From contig WGND01000003.1 of NCBI GenBank assembly GCA_016124805.1, forward strand, positions 248,001 to 312,000: a stretch of DNA of 64,000 nucleotides, given 5' to 3'. The first letter of the stretch is position 1. Every line of letters starts with the position of its first letter. Origin of the DNA: Hyphomicrobiales bacterium. GTDB lineage: Bacteria > Pseudomonadota > Alphaproteobacteria > Parvibaculales > Parvibaculaceae. The position numbers and the translations under genes were made by a program. Shown piece by piece: positions 48,336-56,939 of the stretch. A model generated the notes under the pieces. The model saw only the letters and a list, made by a program, of their open reading frames with translations, did no database searches and was not told where the DNA came from.

Positions 48336-49187
48336 TCAGTTTGCCGGCGCCCCTGATTTCAGCGCCTCGATGCGTTCAGCCAGATCCATGGTTTCGGGGG
48401 GCAGGTCATCTTCTGCCTCGGGCGGGGTGGCGGGTTCGGGCAGGACCGCGTCAAAATCTTCCCGCTCGCGCGTGCCGAGTCGGGGGGTAGTGGTGTCGGG
48501 TGTCGCCGGGGTCTCGGCTGGTGCGGCGCCTGCGGCGGCATCGGCGGCTGATCCGGGCGTCTCAAGCGAGGCCTGAAGGGGGGCTGCGGCGGAGACCGCC
48601 CCGAAGCTCTCATTGAGTTCTGCGGCCAGACGCGCGGCCTGTTCGCCGAGCTGTTTCAGGTGGCTTTCGACCTCTATCTGCCTTGTCACTTCGGCGGCGA
48701 TGGTGGCTTCAAAGGTGGCGATGCGTTGCTGCATGGCGGCGAGCTTCTGCGCACGTTCCTCCGATTCATGGGCCGCATTGGCAAGCCGCATATTCAGGCC
48801 ATCGATGTCATTGCGCAGGCTCTGCACCGTTGCAGTGGCGTTGTCGCGCTCCTGTTCGGCGGCGAGGCGTCCCTCTTCTGCCGTGTTATAGGCCTGCCGC
48901 AGATTTTCGCTCTCGCGCTGCTCATTTGCATAGGCCTCAGCCATATGGGCATTGCGCTCGGCAAGCACGCTGATTTCCTGCTCGCGCTGATGGAGGGCGA
49001 TTTCAAGTTCCGGGATGGTTCGCCCTGCCTGAGAATATTCATCGGCCTCGGCCAGCGTCTTGGCGTCAATGCCCATGCGTCTGGTGGTGAGGGTGACGGC
49101 GCGGCGCCAGACAAATTGAAGGGCAATGATTGAAAACAGCGTGGCAATCAGAAAGCCGAGTGCCACGAGAATAAGGCTTTCAATCAT
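48336..49187 (-). CDS. Membrane-anchored coiled-coil protein of unknown function
   Basis: 283 residues. One N-terminal transmembrane helix (about 5-25, LILVALGFLIATLFSIIALQF) is followed by a long charged coiled coil (about 55-195) with heptad-like Leu/Ala spacing. An Ala/Pro-rich low-complexity region (about 200-250) and an acidic tail complete it. The layout is like RmuC N-termini or divisome/chromosome-organising anchors, but no catalytic domain follows. No function assigned. Confidence 0.65.
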   Translation of the reverse strand: MIESLILVALGFLIATLFSIIALQFVWRRAVTLTTRRMGIDAKTLAEADEYSQAGRTIPELEIALHQREQEISVLAERNAHMAEAYANEQRESENLRQAYNTAEEGRLAAEQERDNATATVQSLRNDIDGLNMRLANAAHESEERAQKLAAMQQRIATFEATIAAEVTRQIEVESHLKQLGEQAARLAAELNESFGAVSAAAPLQASLETPGSAADAAAGAAPAETPATPDTTTPRLGTREREDFDAVLPEPATPPEAEDDLPPETMDLAERIEALKSGAPAN

Positions 49188-49304
49188 AGGTCACTCCAAT
49201 CAAATGCATTTGCTGCACTGCGGTTGTATCAGGCAACGTGCCAGAAAAGGACAAAAGCCGCTACCTTGCGGCAGCGGCTTGCGGTCAGATTCAGGCGGAG
49301 TGGG

Positions 49305-49979
49305 TCAGAAAGGCAACCATTCCTGGGTGGGGGTGTATTTCAGATAGCCGACACTGGCGCCCAATCGCAGGCCAAGGCCGGATCGCATGGGCGCCAGAAT
49401 GACATCGCCGCGTTGCTGGTAGTTGATGCCGATGCCGCCCACAAAATAGGCGCTGCCTTCAACCCCCGGAAAACGCTGATAGATCGTCTGGCTGTCGGGC
49501 AGATTATAGACCAGCGTGAAGACCTTGACCGCGTCGCCGCCAAAATCCCAGCCGGCGCTCGGGCCCTGCCAGTAAACCTTGGTCTGGCTGCCTGCTTTCA
49601 TGACCAGATCGCCCCGGCCATAGCGCAGGCCGATGACAATGGCGCCACTGGCCTCCTCGCCTTTGATATAGGCATTGGGCTCGCCATATTTCGAAAAAAT
49701 GGTGTGGACGCCGTCGGCCAGGCCTTTGGAAACACCACCAAAGAAATCACCCGCCGCCGCAATGACTTCTTCTTCGGTGAAGGTCTGTTCGGCGCGGGTC
49801 TGTGTCTGCGGTGCCTGGGTGGCTTCGGCCGGGGCCGCCATCAGCATGGTCGGCGCCATTATCGACCATGACAGGCCGATTGCGAGCGCCAGGGCGATAG
49901 CTGTGGGCAGGGGCGTGTGCCAGAGCGGCTTTGTTTCGGGTGCCATGGGCGCAGAGATGGGCGCAGAGGTCGTATTCAT
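49305..49979 (-). CDS. EipA-like envelope integrity protein (DUF1134)
   Basis: 224 residues from ATG 49979. A hydrophobic segment (about 24-48) may be a signal or anchor, followed by a Thr/Gln linker. The DUF1134 domain (about 65-224) holds GDFFGGVSKGLADGVHTIFSKYGEPNAYIKGEEASGAIVIGLRYGRG and GIGINYQQRGDVILAPMRSGLGLRLGASVGYLKYT. Brucella EipA is a periplasmic protein needed for envelope integrity and virulence. Monocistronic as far as visible. Confidence 0.85.
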   Translation of the reverse strand: MNTTSAPISAPMAPETKPLWHTPLPTAIALALAIGLSWSIMAPTMLMAAPAEATQAPQTQTRAEQTFTEEEVIAAAGDFFGGVSKGLADGVHTIFSKYGEPNAYIKGEEASGAIVIGLRYGRGDLVMKAGSQTKVYWQGPSAGWDFGGDAVKVFTLVYNLPDSQTIYQRFPGVEGSAYFVGGIGINYQQRGDVILAPMRSGLGLRLGASVGYLKYTPTQEWLPF

Positions 49980-50149
49980 ATGCACGTCCTGATTATGTGT
50001 CGTTTGAAACAAACGTCGATTCGCCCCCTGCCTGCGGCAATCCTAACTCACTTCGAGGTTAATCGTATAACAAAGCGATGAAAGGGGATGTAAAACGCGT
50101 CCCATAGCGGCACAATGCGCGCCACAATCATGCGGCATGGCGTTTGCAG

Positions 50150-50346
50150 CCACATGATTTGAGAATTCACTCTTCCGCCAGCTGCTTCAAGCGCTTGGCG
50201 GGGCCGGTGCAAACTCCCAACGGTCGGGGGGCCAGTTTGCGGGTTTGCACCGGCCACCTAATTCCCGAGTGATCTCATATCAGACCGTGCCTCGACAGCA
50301 ACGGATCCCCGGCCTCGCGAAAGCGGCGTCGGGGATTTTCGTTTAT
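50150..50346 (+). ncRNA. Candidate small RNA ending at a terminator
   Basis: GGCCGGTGCAAAC (50202-50214) pairs perfectly over 13 bases with GTTTGCACCGGCC (50243-50255), with a 28-base loop that is itself GC-rich. About 50 bases later a hairpin ATCCCCG/CGGGGAT with an inner CGC-GAAA-GCG ends in TTTTCGTTT. No plus-strand gene precedes this terminator, so a separate transcript is likely. The 5' end (50150) is arbitrary. The second hairpin could instead weakly terminate minus-strand cysQ, but its T-run is on the plus side. Confidence 0.45.
50303..50346 (+). terminator. Plus-strand terminator-like hairpin without an upstream gene
   Basis: Stem ATCCCCG (50305-50311) with CGGGGAT (50330-50336), inner tetraloop CGC-GAAA-GCG, then TTTTCGTTT. 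Oriented to end plus-strand transcription, opposite to flanking genes eipA and cysQ. Confidence 0.6.
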
Positions 50347-50366
50347 GTGGTGTTTTGGGTGCCGGT

Positions 50367-51269
50367 TCAGAAAGCGCCGCGTGCCACGAAGAAGGGATTG
50401 TCGAGGCCGCGTTCAGTCTTGCCATAAAGGAGCGGCGATCCGTCGAGCATGTTGACGCTGCCGCCGGCAGCGGCCAGCACGGCATGGCCGGCGGCCGTAT
50501 CCCATTCCATGGTGCGTCCGTGACGCGGATAGAGATCAGCTTCGCCTGCCGCGACCAGACAGAATTTCAGCGAAGAACCAGCGGCGAGAAATTCCTTCAC
50601 CTTGTAGAGCGCGAGATATTCATCTGTCTTTGTATCGCGATGGGTGCGGCTTGCCACAACCACCAGCCCGTCCTCGGCGGGCTTGCGCGCCGTGATGCGC
50701 ACAGGCTTGCTGCCCGACTCGGCAAGACCATCCGCTGACGGAGCGATGGTCTGCTCATAGGCCTCGCCGGGGCCATAGGCATAGAACATGCGCTTCTTGG
50801 CGGGGGCATAGACGACACCGGCAACAGGCTGCCTGTTTTCGATGAGGGCGATGTTGACTGTGAATTCGCCGTTCTTGTTGAGAAATTCCTTGGTGCCATC
50901 GAGCGGGTCGACCAGAAAGAAACGCTCGCCGAATTCCGGGATATGGCCGGCTGCAGCGGCCTCCTCGGAGACGACCGGCGTATCGGGCGCACATTGGCTG
51001 AGGCCTGCCAGAATGATCTTCTCGGCATCCTGATCGGCCGCGGTGACGGGGCTGTTGTCTTCCTTGTGGTTGACTTCGACGCCTGCCGCATAGTGATCCA
51101 TGATGGCCTGACCAGCCTGGATGGCAATGGTTCGGAGGGCTGTGATCAGGGTGAGACGGTCGTCACTGGCATGGGTCAAGGGCTGTTCCTGCTTTACAAG
51201 TGCCCGCTGGCGGGGGCGATAGATGAAGGGTTTGAAGATGGCATGCGGGATGCCGGGGGAGAACAGCAT
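50367..51269 (-). CDS. cysQ: 3'(2'),5'-bisphosphate nucleotidase CysQ
   Basis: 300 residues from ATG 51269. It hydrolyses PAP to AMP, clearing the by-product of sulfate activation and sulfotransfer. Inositol-monophosphatase-superfamily metal motifs: SEEAA, DPLDGTKEF and EWDTAAGHAVLAAAGG. Typical CysQ is about 250-270 residues; the first 30 residues (IFKPFIYRPRQRALVKQ) look like an untranslated extension. A TTG at 51179 with AGGA 7 bases before it would give 270 residues and is a realistic alternative start. PAP turnover links functionally to the sulfotransferase at 35.6 kb, but the two are not adjacent. Confidence 0.92.
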   Translation of the reverse strand: MLFSPGIPHAIFKPFIYRPRQRALVKQEQPLTHASDDRLTLITALRTIAIQAGQAIMDHYAAGVEVNHKEDNSPVTAADQDAEKIILAGLSQCAPDTPVVSEEAAAAGHIPEFGERFFLVDPLDGTKEFLNKNGEFTVNIALIENRQPVAGVVYAPAKKRMFYAYGPGEAYEQTIAPSADGLAESGSKPVRITARKPAEDGLVVVASRTHRDTKTDEYLALYKVKEFLAAGSSLKFCLVAAGEADLYPRHGRTMEWDTAAGHAVLAAAGGSVNMLDGSPLLYGKTERGLDNPFFVARGAF

Positions 51270-51366
51270 TCCGGGCGCGAAGGGTCAAGACTTGGCTGAA
51301 AGACTGGCATCCTGGCGCGTGCAATGCTATCAGGCATGATGACCATAATCAGACAGGCAGTCTAAT

Positions 51367-52056
51367 ATGAGCAAGACGGATGATGTGAGCCCGTTGGAAC
51401 TGGCGGCATTGATGTGCAGCCGCGTGTGCCATGACGTGATCAGCCCGGTGGGCGCGATCATCAATGGGCTTGAAGTTCTTGAGGATGATGATGATCCCGA
51501 GATGCGCGCTCATGCCATGGAACTGATCACAAAAAGTGCCACCCAGGCCTCGGCCAAGCTGCAATTTGCCCGTCTGGCCTTCGGCGCGGCGGGATCGGCT
51601 GCTGCCGAGCTTGATCTTCAGGATGCCCGCAAGGTGGCTGAAGGGCTGATGGCAAGTGAAAAAGCCTCCCTGCTCTGGAATGCCCCCGTGGCAACGATCG
51701 GCAAGGACTATGTGAAGCTGCTGCTGAACATGATTCTGATCGGCATGGCGGCCATCCCGCGTGGTGGTGAGGTGGCGGTGCTGGTCGAAGGGGAACTGAG
51801 CAATCCGCTGATCCGGGTGACATCGGCAGGGCAGGCGGCTCGCATTCCCGAGGAGACGGCCAAATTTCTCAATGGTCGCGACCCGGACCGCTTTCTGGAT
51901 GCCCGTGCTGCCCAGCCGCATTTTACCGGCCTCGTTGCGACCTCGCTCGGTCTCAAGATCAATGCGCGGATGGAAGGCGAGATGTTCATCATTGAGGCGA
52001 AGGCTGAGGCGCCGGCCCCGACACCACTTGAGCAGTCGCAGGGCAGCAACGCCTGA
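51367..52056 (+). CDS. chpT: Histidine phosphotransferase ChpT
   Basis: 229-residue ChpT. It passes phosphate from the CckA histidine kinase to CtrA (and CpdR) in the alphaproteobacterial cell-cycle phosphorelay. The phospho-accepting His is H22 in CSRVCHDVISPVGAIINGLE, followed by a degenerate kinase-like ATP-binding domain without catalytic boxes. It is convergent with ctrA and separated by a strong bidirectional terminator. CckA and CpdR are not in the window. Confidence 0.92.
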   Translation: MSKTDDVSPLELAALMCSRVCHDVISPVGAIINGLEVLEDDDDPEMRAHAMELITKSATQASAKLQFARLAFGAAGSAAAELDLQDARKVAEGLMASEKASLLWNAPVATIGKDYVKLLLNMILIGMAAIPRGGEVAVLVEGELSNPLIRVTSAGQAARIPEETAKFLNGRDPDRFLDARAAQPHFTGLVATSLGLKINARMEGEMFIIEAKAEAPAPTPLEQSQGSNA

Positions 52057-52080
52057 TTGGCCAACGGATCATCAAAGACA

Positions 52081-52112
52081 AAAAAGGGCGTTCCCGCGGG
52101 AACGCCCTTTTG
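52081..52112. terminator. Bidirectional terminator between chpT and ctrA
   Basis: A perfect inverted repeat, AAAAGGGCGTTCCC with GGGAACGCCCTTTT, flanked by A- and T-runs. It can end both convergent genes. Confidence 0.9.
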
Positions 52113-52132
52113 ATTTGATCGAGAGGGTAGGC

Positions 52133-52840
52133 TCAGGCTGTCGCCTTGGCCGGTACCGCAGCTTCGGCGGGATCGCGCAGCACATAACCGCGGCCCCAGA
52201 CGGTTTCAATATAGTGCTCACCTTCGGTGGCCATGGCGAGCTTCTTGCGGAGCTTGCAGATGAAAACGTCGATGATCTTGAGTTCCGGCTCGTCCATGCC
52301 GCCATAGAGATGATTGAGGAACATCTCCTTGGTCAGGGTCGTGCCCTTGCGGAGCGAGAGTAGCTCCAGCATCTGGTATTCCTTGCCTGTCAGGTGAACG
52401 CGCTGGCCTTCGACTTCGACGGTCTTGGTGTCGAGGTTGACGGTGAGGCGGCCTGTGTTGATGACAGACTGCGAATGGCCCTTGGAGCGGCGCACCACAG
52501 CGTGGATACGGGCAACAAGTTCATCTTTGTGGAAGGGCTTGGTCATATAGTCATCTGCGCCGAAGCCCAGACCACGCACCTTGTTTTCAATGCCCGCCAG
52601 GCCGGAAAGAATCAGGATCGGGGTGCCGACCTTGCCAAGACGCAAGGACTTCAGAACCTCGTATCCGCTCATATCCGGCAGATTCAGGTCGAGCAGAATG
52701 ATATCGTAATCGTAAAGCTTGCCCAGATCGACGCCCTCTTCACCAAGGTCCGTCGTGTAGACATTGAAGCCATCCGATTTGAGCATCAATTCGATGCTCT
52801 GCGCTGTTGCGCTGTCGTCTTCGATGAGCAGAACTCGCAT
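52133..52840 (-). CDS. ctrA: Cell-cycle response regulator CtrA
   Basis: 235 residues. Receiver domain with acidic pocket EDD (7-9) and phospho-accepting D51 (LLDLNLP), then an OmpR-type DNA-binding domain (about 125-225, [44 protein letters not shown]). CtrA controls flagellar, division and replication-origin genes. The C-terminus ends AKATA, compatible with the hydrophobic Ala-type ClpXP degradation tag of CtrA. It is transcribed away from the flagellar gene fliI, with a CtrA-like site in the divergent region. Confidence 0.96.
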   Translation of the reverse strand: MRVLLIEDDSATAQSIELMLKSDGFNVYTTDLGEEGVDLGKLYDYDIILLDLNLPDMSGYEVLKSLRLGKVGTPILILSGLAGIENKVRGLGFGADDYMTKPFHKDELVARIHAVVRRSKGHSQSVINTGRLTVNLDTKTVEVEGQRVHLTGKEYQMLELLSLRKGTTLTKEMFLNHLYGGMDEPELKIIDVFICKLRKKLAMATEGEHYIETVWGRGYVLRDPAEAAVPAKATA

Positions 52841-53188
52841 GGTCCCCCACTACGGCGATGAGTATCAATCCTCAGGGCCTGTTGCCCAGTTAATCCATAA
52901 TGATGAGACTAGGGTGATTTGGTTAATAAAGGTTAACCGGAATGAAAAATTTTGAGAAAATTTTACGGGCTTCTGCAAGTCCTTGTTGAGACTCATATTT
53001 TTGACTCTCGCAGGCCCGAAAATAGGGCTCCCGGGCCCTCATGCGGGCCTCCGAACTTCTTCATGTCTATCCACAATTTCCCTCATCACGGTTTACGCCG
53101 TCTTAAAGTCTTGCGGGTCATCATGCTTTCAAGAGGGTTGAGGTCGTCATCTCAAAGCGAATGAATGCGCTAACCCTGCAGAGAGCAT
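52841..53188. other. Divergent ctrA-fliI regulatory region
   Basis: 348 bases with no gene. The region contains promoter(s) of ctrA and fliI. GGTTAA-TAAAGG-TTAACC (52921-52938) is an inverted repeat resembling a TTAA-N7-TTAA CtrA box with one base less between halves. TTGACT at about 53001 may be a -35. No sigma-54 -24/-12 element was recognised. Confidence 0.5.
52921..52938. promoter_or_regulatory. Possible CtrA-binding site
   Basis: GGTTAA-N6-TTAACC, a perfect inverted repeat close to the CtrA half-site TTAA(C). Canonical spacing is 7 bases between TTAA half-sites; here it is 6. Autoregulation of ctrA and control of fliI would be consistent with the known CtrA network, but the deviation in spacing makes this tentative. 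Confidence 0.4.
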
Positions 53189-54586
53189 ATGGCCCAGATC
53201 GGCCATGAGATGCGGACGGGAGCCGGAATTACGGTGCAGGCACTTTTGGCAGAAATCGGCGCGATTGCGGATGTCCGGCATTATGGCCGCGTGGTCAGCG
53301 TGCAGGGTTTGATGATCGAGATTGCCGGGCCGCTCCATGCCATGGGTGTGGGCAGCCGGATGCGTGTTTCCAGCCGCACGGGCGAGGACATTCTCTGCGA
53401 GGTTGTCGGCTTCCGTGACGGTCGTGCGCTCTGCCTTCCCTTCGGCCAGCTTTCAGGTATTGGTGTTGGCTGCAAAGCCGAGCTGCATGATGAAGAGCCC
53501 CACATATATCCCTGCGCGGCATGGCTTGGCCGCGTTGTGAATGCGATGGGCGAGCCTGTGGATGGCAAGGGCCCGCTGCCGCAGGGTGCCGTTCCCTATA
53601 AATTGCGTTCTGCCCCACCGCCGGCCCATATGCGTCAGCGTGTGCGTGGCAAGCTCGATCTGGGCGTGCGAGCGCTCAATACATTCACGACCTGCTGTCG
53701 TGGCCAGCGCATGGGCATTTTTGCGGGCTCTGGCGTGGGCAAATCCGTTCTCATGTCGATGTTGGCACGCAACACTGCCTGTGATGTAGCCGTGATCGGT
53801 CTCATTGGCGAACGCGGGCGCGAAGTGCAGGAATTCATCGAGGATGATCTTGGGCCGGAAGGTCTGGCGCGCTCTGTCGTGGTGGTTGCCACCTCCGATG
53901 AGCCCGCCCTCATGCGTCGTCAGGCTGCCTATCTTACTTTTGCACTGGCGGAATATTTCCGCGATCTGGAGCAGGATGTGCTCTGCATGATGGATAGTGT
54001 GACACGCTTTGCCATCGCGCAGCGCGAGATCGGCCTGTCCACCGGCGAGCCCCCCACGAGCAAGGGCTATACGCCGACGGTTTTTGCTGAACTGCCCAAG
54101 CTTCTGGAACGCGCCGGTCCCGGCACCGGCAAGGGCACGATCACGGGTCTGTTCACCGTTCTCGTCGATGGCGATGATCATAATGAGCCCGTCGCCGATG
54201 CTGTTCGATCCATTCTGGATGGACATATCGTGATGGAACGGTCGATTGCCGAGCGTGGACGCTATCCGGCGGTCAACATTCTTAAATCTATTTCCCGCAC
54301 AATGCCCGGATGTAACAGCGAGGACGAAACCGACCTCATCCGTCGAGCAAAGAATCTGATGGCGACATATGACGACATGGAAGAGCTGATCCGTCTAGGG
54401 GCCTATCGCCCCGGTGCCGATCCGCAAGTCGATGAAGCCATTCACTACCACCCGGCACTGGACGCCTATCTTGGGCAACGCAAGGAAGAATCCTGCGATC
54501 TGGAAACCGGCTATGCCGAACTGGCGCGGATCCTTTCCGTGCCGGCTCCCGTCATTGAGGTCAAAGCCACAGAAGGGGCTGAATAA
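53189..54586 (+). CDS. fliI: Flagellum-specific ATP synthase FliI
   Basis: 465 residues. ATPase of the flagellar type III export apparatus, related to the F1 beta subunit. Walker A AGSGVGKS is at 179-186, with [15 protein letters not shown], Walker B region ([20 protein letters not shown]) and the [21 protein letters not shown] stretch. GAGAG lies just before ATG 53189. Its stop shares one base with the fliJ start (TAATG). Divergent from ctrA. Confidence 0.96.
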   Translation: MAQIGHEMRTGAGITVQALLAEIGAIADVRHYGRVVSVQGLMIEIAGPLHAMGVGSRMRVSSRTGEDILCEVVGFRDGRALCLPFGQLSGIGVGCKAELHDEEPHIYPCAAWLGRVVNAMGEPVDGKGPLPQGAVPYKLRSAPPPAHMRQRVRGKLDLGVRALNTFTTCCRGQRMGIFAGSGVGKSVLMSMLARNTACDVAVIGLIGERGREVQEFIEDDLGPEGLARSVVVVATSDEPALMRRQAAYLTFALAEYFRDLEQDVLCMMDSVTRFAIAQREIGLSTGEPPTSKGYTPTVFAELPKLLERAGPGTGKGTITGLFTVLVDGDDHNEPVADAVRSILDGHIVMERSIAERGRYPAVNILKSISRTMPGCNSEDETDLIRRAKNLMATYDDMEELIRLGAYRPGADPQVDEAIHYHPALDAYLGQRKEESCDLETGYAELARILSVPAPVIEVKATEGAE

Positions 54587-54996
54587 TGCGAAATCGGGAA
54601 TCTCTGATCCGGCTGCATAAATTTCAGGTAGACGAGAAGCGTCGCCAGGTGGCCGAACTTGAAATCATGCTGACGGAGTTTCATTCCCGTGAGCGCGAGC
54701 TTGACCGGCATGTGAAGGCTGAGCAGGAACGGGCTGGCATTTCGGATGTGGCGCATTTCGCCTATCCGATGTTTGCCAAATCCGTGATGCGCCGCCGCGA
54801 AAACATCCTGCAATCGATCGAAGGCCTTGAGCGCCAGCTAGAAGACGCCAAGGAAGAGCTGGCCGCCGCATTCCGCGAACTCAAGAAATATGAGCTCATG
54901 GAAGATGGCCGCAAGCGCAAAGTCCGCAAGGAAGTCATGCGCGTCGAGCAGATGCAGATTGACGAAGTGGCGCTGAATATCCATCGCCGCCGCTGA
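54586..54996 (+). CDS. fliJ: Flagellar export chaperone FliJ
   Basis: 136 residues, almost entirely charged coiled coil, as expected for FliJ, which sits in the FliI ring stalk and recruits chaperones. Motif content is low, so the call rests on position directly after fliI (1-base overlap) and on length and coiled-coil character (LHKFQVDEKRRQVAELEIML). Confidence 0.85.
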   Translation: MRNRESLIRLHKFQVDEKRRQVAELEIMLTEFHSRERELDRHVKAEQERAGISDVAHFAYPMFAKSVMRRRENILQSIEGLERQLEDAKEELAAAFRELKKYELMEDGRKRKVRKEVMRVEQMQIDEVALNIHRRR

Positions 54997-55089
54997 TTTC
55001 TGCGATTCTTTTCTCCATGCCGCCTAATGGGATAGACTGGCCGCAGAATCGTGCGCTTTTCGCATGAGCCACTGAATAACGGTCTTCAT

Positions 55090-55575
55090 ATGCCCAGCTT
55101 TGACATCGTCTCCAAAATCGAATTTCCCGAAATCGACAACGCGATTGATGGCGTGACGCGCGAAATCGCGCAGCGCTATGATTTCAAGGGCTCGCATTGT
55201 TCGGTTGAGCGCAATGAGCTGGAACTGACCATCAAGGCTGATGATGATCTCAAGCTCAAGCAGATGCATGAGCTGATTCAGGGCCATCTGGCGCGTCGCA
55301 AAATCGAAAATGGTGTGCTGGACTACAAGGAAGTCGAAAAGGCCGCCGGGCAAAGCGTGCGCCAGAAGGTGTTGCTTCGCGAGGGGATTGAAAAGGATGT
55401 GGCCAAGCAGATCGTCAAGGATCTCAAGGGCTCAGGTATCAAGGTGCAGGTTGCCATTCAGGGCGATGAGCTGCGCGTCTCGGGCAAGAAGCGTGATGAT
55501 CTTCAGGAGGCCATCGCATTTGTAAAGGGGCTGCCCATCGAGCAGCCCCTCCAATTCAATAATTTCCGCGACTGA
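55090..55575 (+). CDS. YajQ-family nucleotide-binding protein
   Basis: 161 residues from ATG 55090. The sequence MPSFDIVSKIEFPEIDNAIDGVTREIAQRYDFKGS is typical of YajQ (UPF0234), a ferredoxin-like-fold family; Xanthomonas and Pseudomonas members bind cyclic di-GMP. The frame is open 39 bases upstream but that start lacks support. It is convergent with the following small membrane protein, with two bases between stops. It lies between the two flagellar operons but is not known to be flagellar. Confidence 0.93.
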   Translation: MPSFDIVSKIEFPEIDNAIDGVTREIAQRYDFKGSHCSVERNELELTIKADDDLKLKQMHELIQGHLARRKIENGVLDYKEVEKAAGQSVRQKVLLREGIEKDVAKQIVKDLKGSGIKVQVAIQGDELRVSGKKRDDLQEAIAFVKGLPIEQPLQFNNFRD

Positions 55576-55577
55576 GA

Positions 55578-55895
55578 TCAGCGGCGGAAGAACAGCCTGC
55601 GCACGATATAGATCAGCGAGATGGCGATCAGATAGCCCACAAAGCGGATTGCCACCAGCTTCAGCACCTGGACATCGGCATAGTTTGGCAGCGGGTCCAT
55701 GTTTTCAAGGACGCGGCGGCCGATATTGACCAGTTCATGCACGATGGTCGCACCGAAGGCATAGGCAACGATCTGGCGATAACGTGACATGAGCATCGCA
55801 GCGACGATTGCGATAACCAGTCCCTGGATCGAGTTGACGGTGTCGAAGCCCTGGCGCGCCATATCGAGCGCCTGATTGGCATATTCAGCAAACAT
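55578..55895 (-). CDS. Small membrane protein of unknown function
   Basis: 105 residues from ATG 55895 (GGGGG 6 bases upstream; two further in-frame ATGs upstream are less likely). Two hydrophobic stretches are seen (about 24-48, VNSIQGLVIAIVAAMLM, and 78-103, VAIRFVGYLIAISLIYIVRRL), ending FFRR. No family recognised. Monocistronic between yajQ and the flagellar operon. Confidence 0.6.
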   Translation of the reverse strand: MFAEYANQALDMARQGFDTVNSIQGLVIAIVAAMLMSRYRQIVAYAFGATIVHELVNIGRRVLENMDPLPNYADVQVLKLVAIRFVGYLIAISLIYIVRRLFFRR

Positions 55896-56052
55896 GTAAT
55901 CCCCCATTATCGCTGAGCTGGATGTTCCCAGCCGATTATTCAAGCGGGAGATGCCCACCCACTTGCGCGTTAACAGGCAGAGGGTAACTCAAAATGGCAC
56001 AAGGTCTATCTCTTTAGCGCGACATTATTTATCCGCGTGCGTCGCAAAAAAG

Positions 56053-56898
56053 TCACCGGCCTGTCATGGATTGGGGGGAAGCCACTGTATTGACAGGTAT
56101 TTTTGTGAGAAGTGCTTCGGCAATACGCTTAACAGCTTCGCCGGCCTTGGATTGCGGGTGGCGGAAGAGGATGGGTGTCTGGTGACGAATGCTGTCTCGC
56201 ACAAGATTATCTTTGGGGACAAATCCGAGCAGTTGAAGGTCGAATTCAAGGAAATTACGGCAGGCATTCGACAGGGCGGCAAAGGTGCGTCGTGCCTGTT
56301 CTTTGCTTTGCGCCTGATTGATGACGATCCGGATATCGGCCTGCGGCTCCTGACGGGTGAGGAGTTTGATGAAGGCATAGGCATCTGTCAGGGAGGTCGG
56401 TTCATCATTCACGATCATGAGCGTGGTGCTGCCTTTGGGGCAGAGTGACATGACGCTTTGGTCGAGACCGGCGGCAAGATCCACAACGACGTGATCATAT
56501 TGATCGCCCAGGACGATGATGCCCTGTTGAAGTCCCTTGAGCTCAGGCTGGGTCAGTGCGTTCAGAACACCGGAACCTGATTTTCCCGCTAGCACATCAA
56601 AGTCACCCTGCGAGTTGCCGCTGACGGTGTCATGCCGATAGGTGATGATGGCATCGGAGAGCTTGACCCGACCGGCAATCACGCTGCCCAGATCATATTT
56701 GGGAGCGATCCCCAGCTGCACATCCACATTTGCCAGACCGAGATCACCATCGAAAAGAAGGACGTTGCGTTTCATTGAGGCCAGCGCGTCGGCCAGTGTG
56801 ATGGAAAACCATGTTTTGCCGACACCGCCTTTGCCGGAGGCAATCTGGATGATGGGCGGCGGTGGTTTGATGGCGCCCAGCAAGGATGTTCCGTTCAT
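56053..56898 (-). CDS. flhG: FlhG-like MinD/ParA ATPase
   Basis: 281 residues. The deviant Walker A SGKGGVGKT is at 21-29, and a MinD-like DGDLGLANVDVQLGI and INQAQSKEQARR are visible. FlhG (YlxH/MinD2) controls flagellar number and position, usually together with the GTPase FlhF. Here flhA follows upstream after only about 41 bases, with no flhF between them. Directly downstream of flhA on the same strand. Confidence 0.85.
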   Translation of the reverse strand: MNGTSLLGAIKPPPPIIQIASGKGGVGKTWFSITLADALASMKRNVLLFDGDLGLANVDVQLGIAPKYDLGSVIAGRVKLSDAIITYRHDTVSGNSQGDFDVLAGKSGSGVLNALTQPELKGLQQGIIVLGDQYDHVVVDLAAGLDQSVMSLCPKGSTTLMIVNDEPTSLTDAYAFIKLLTRQEPQADIRIVINQAQSKEQARRTFAALSNACRNFLEFDLQLLGFVPKDNLVRDSIRHQTPILFRHPQSKAGEAVKRIAEALLTKIPVNTVASPQSMTGR

Positions 56899-56939
56899 GA
56901 TGCATGTTCCTTTTTATGCGTCATGGTTTCCGGCTCCCG

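Larger units (their letters stand above)
49980..50366. other. Gene-free region between eipA and cysQ
   Basis: 387 bases without a supported gene. The eipA promoter is presumably here. A long hairpin (50202-50255) and a plus-strand terminator-like hairpin (50303-50346) fall in this stretch and are listed separately. TATAAC at 50066-50071 could be a plus-strand -10 but lacks a good -35. Confidence 0.5.
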
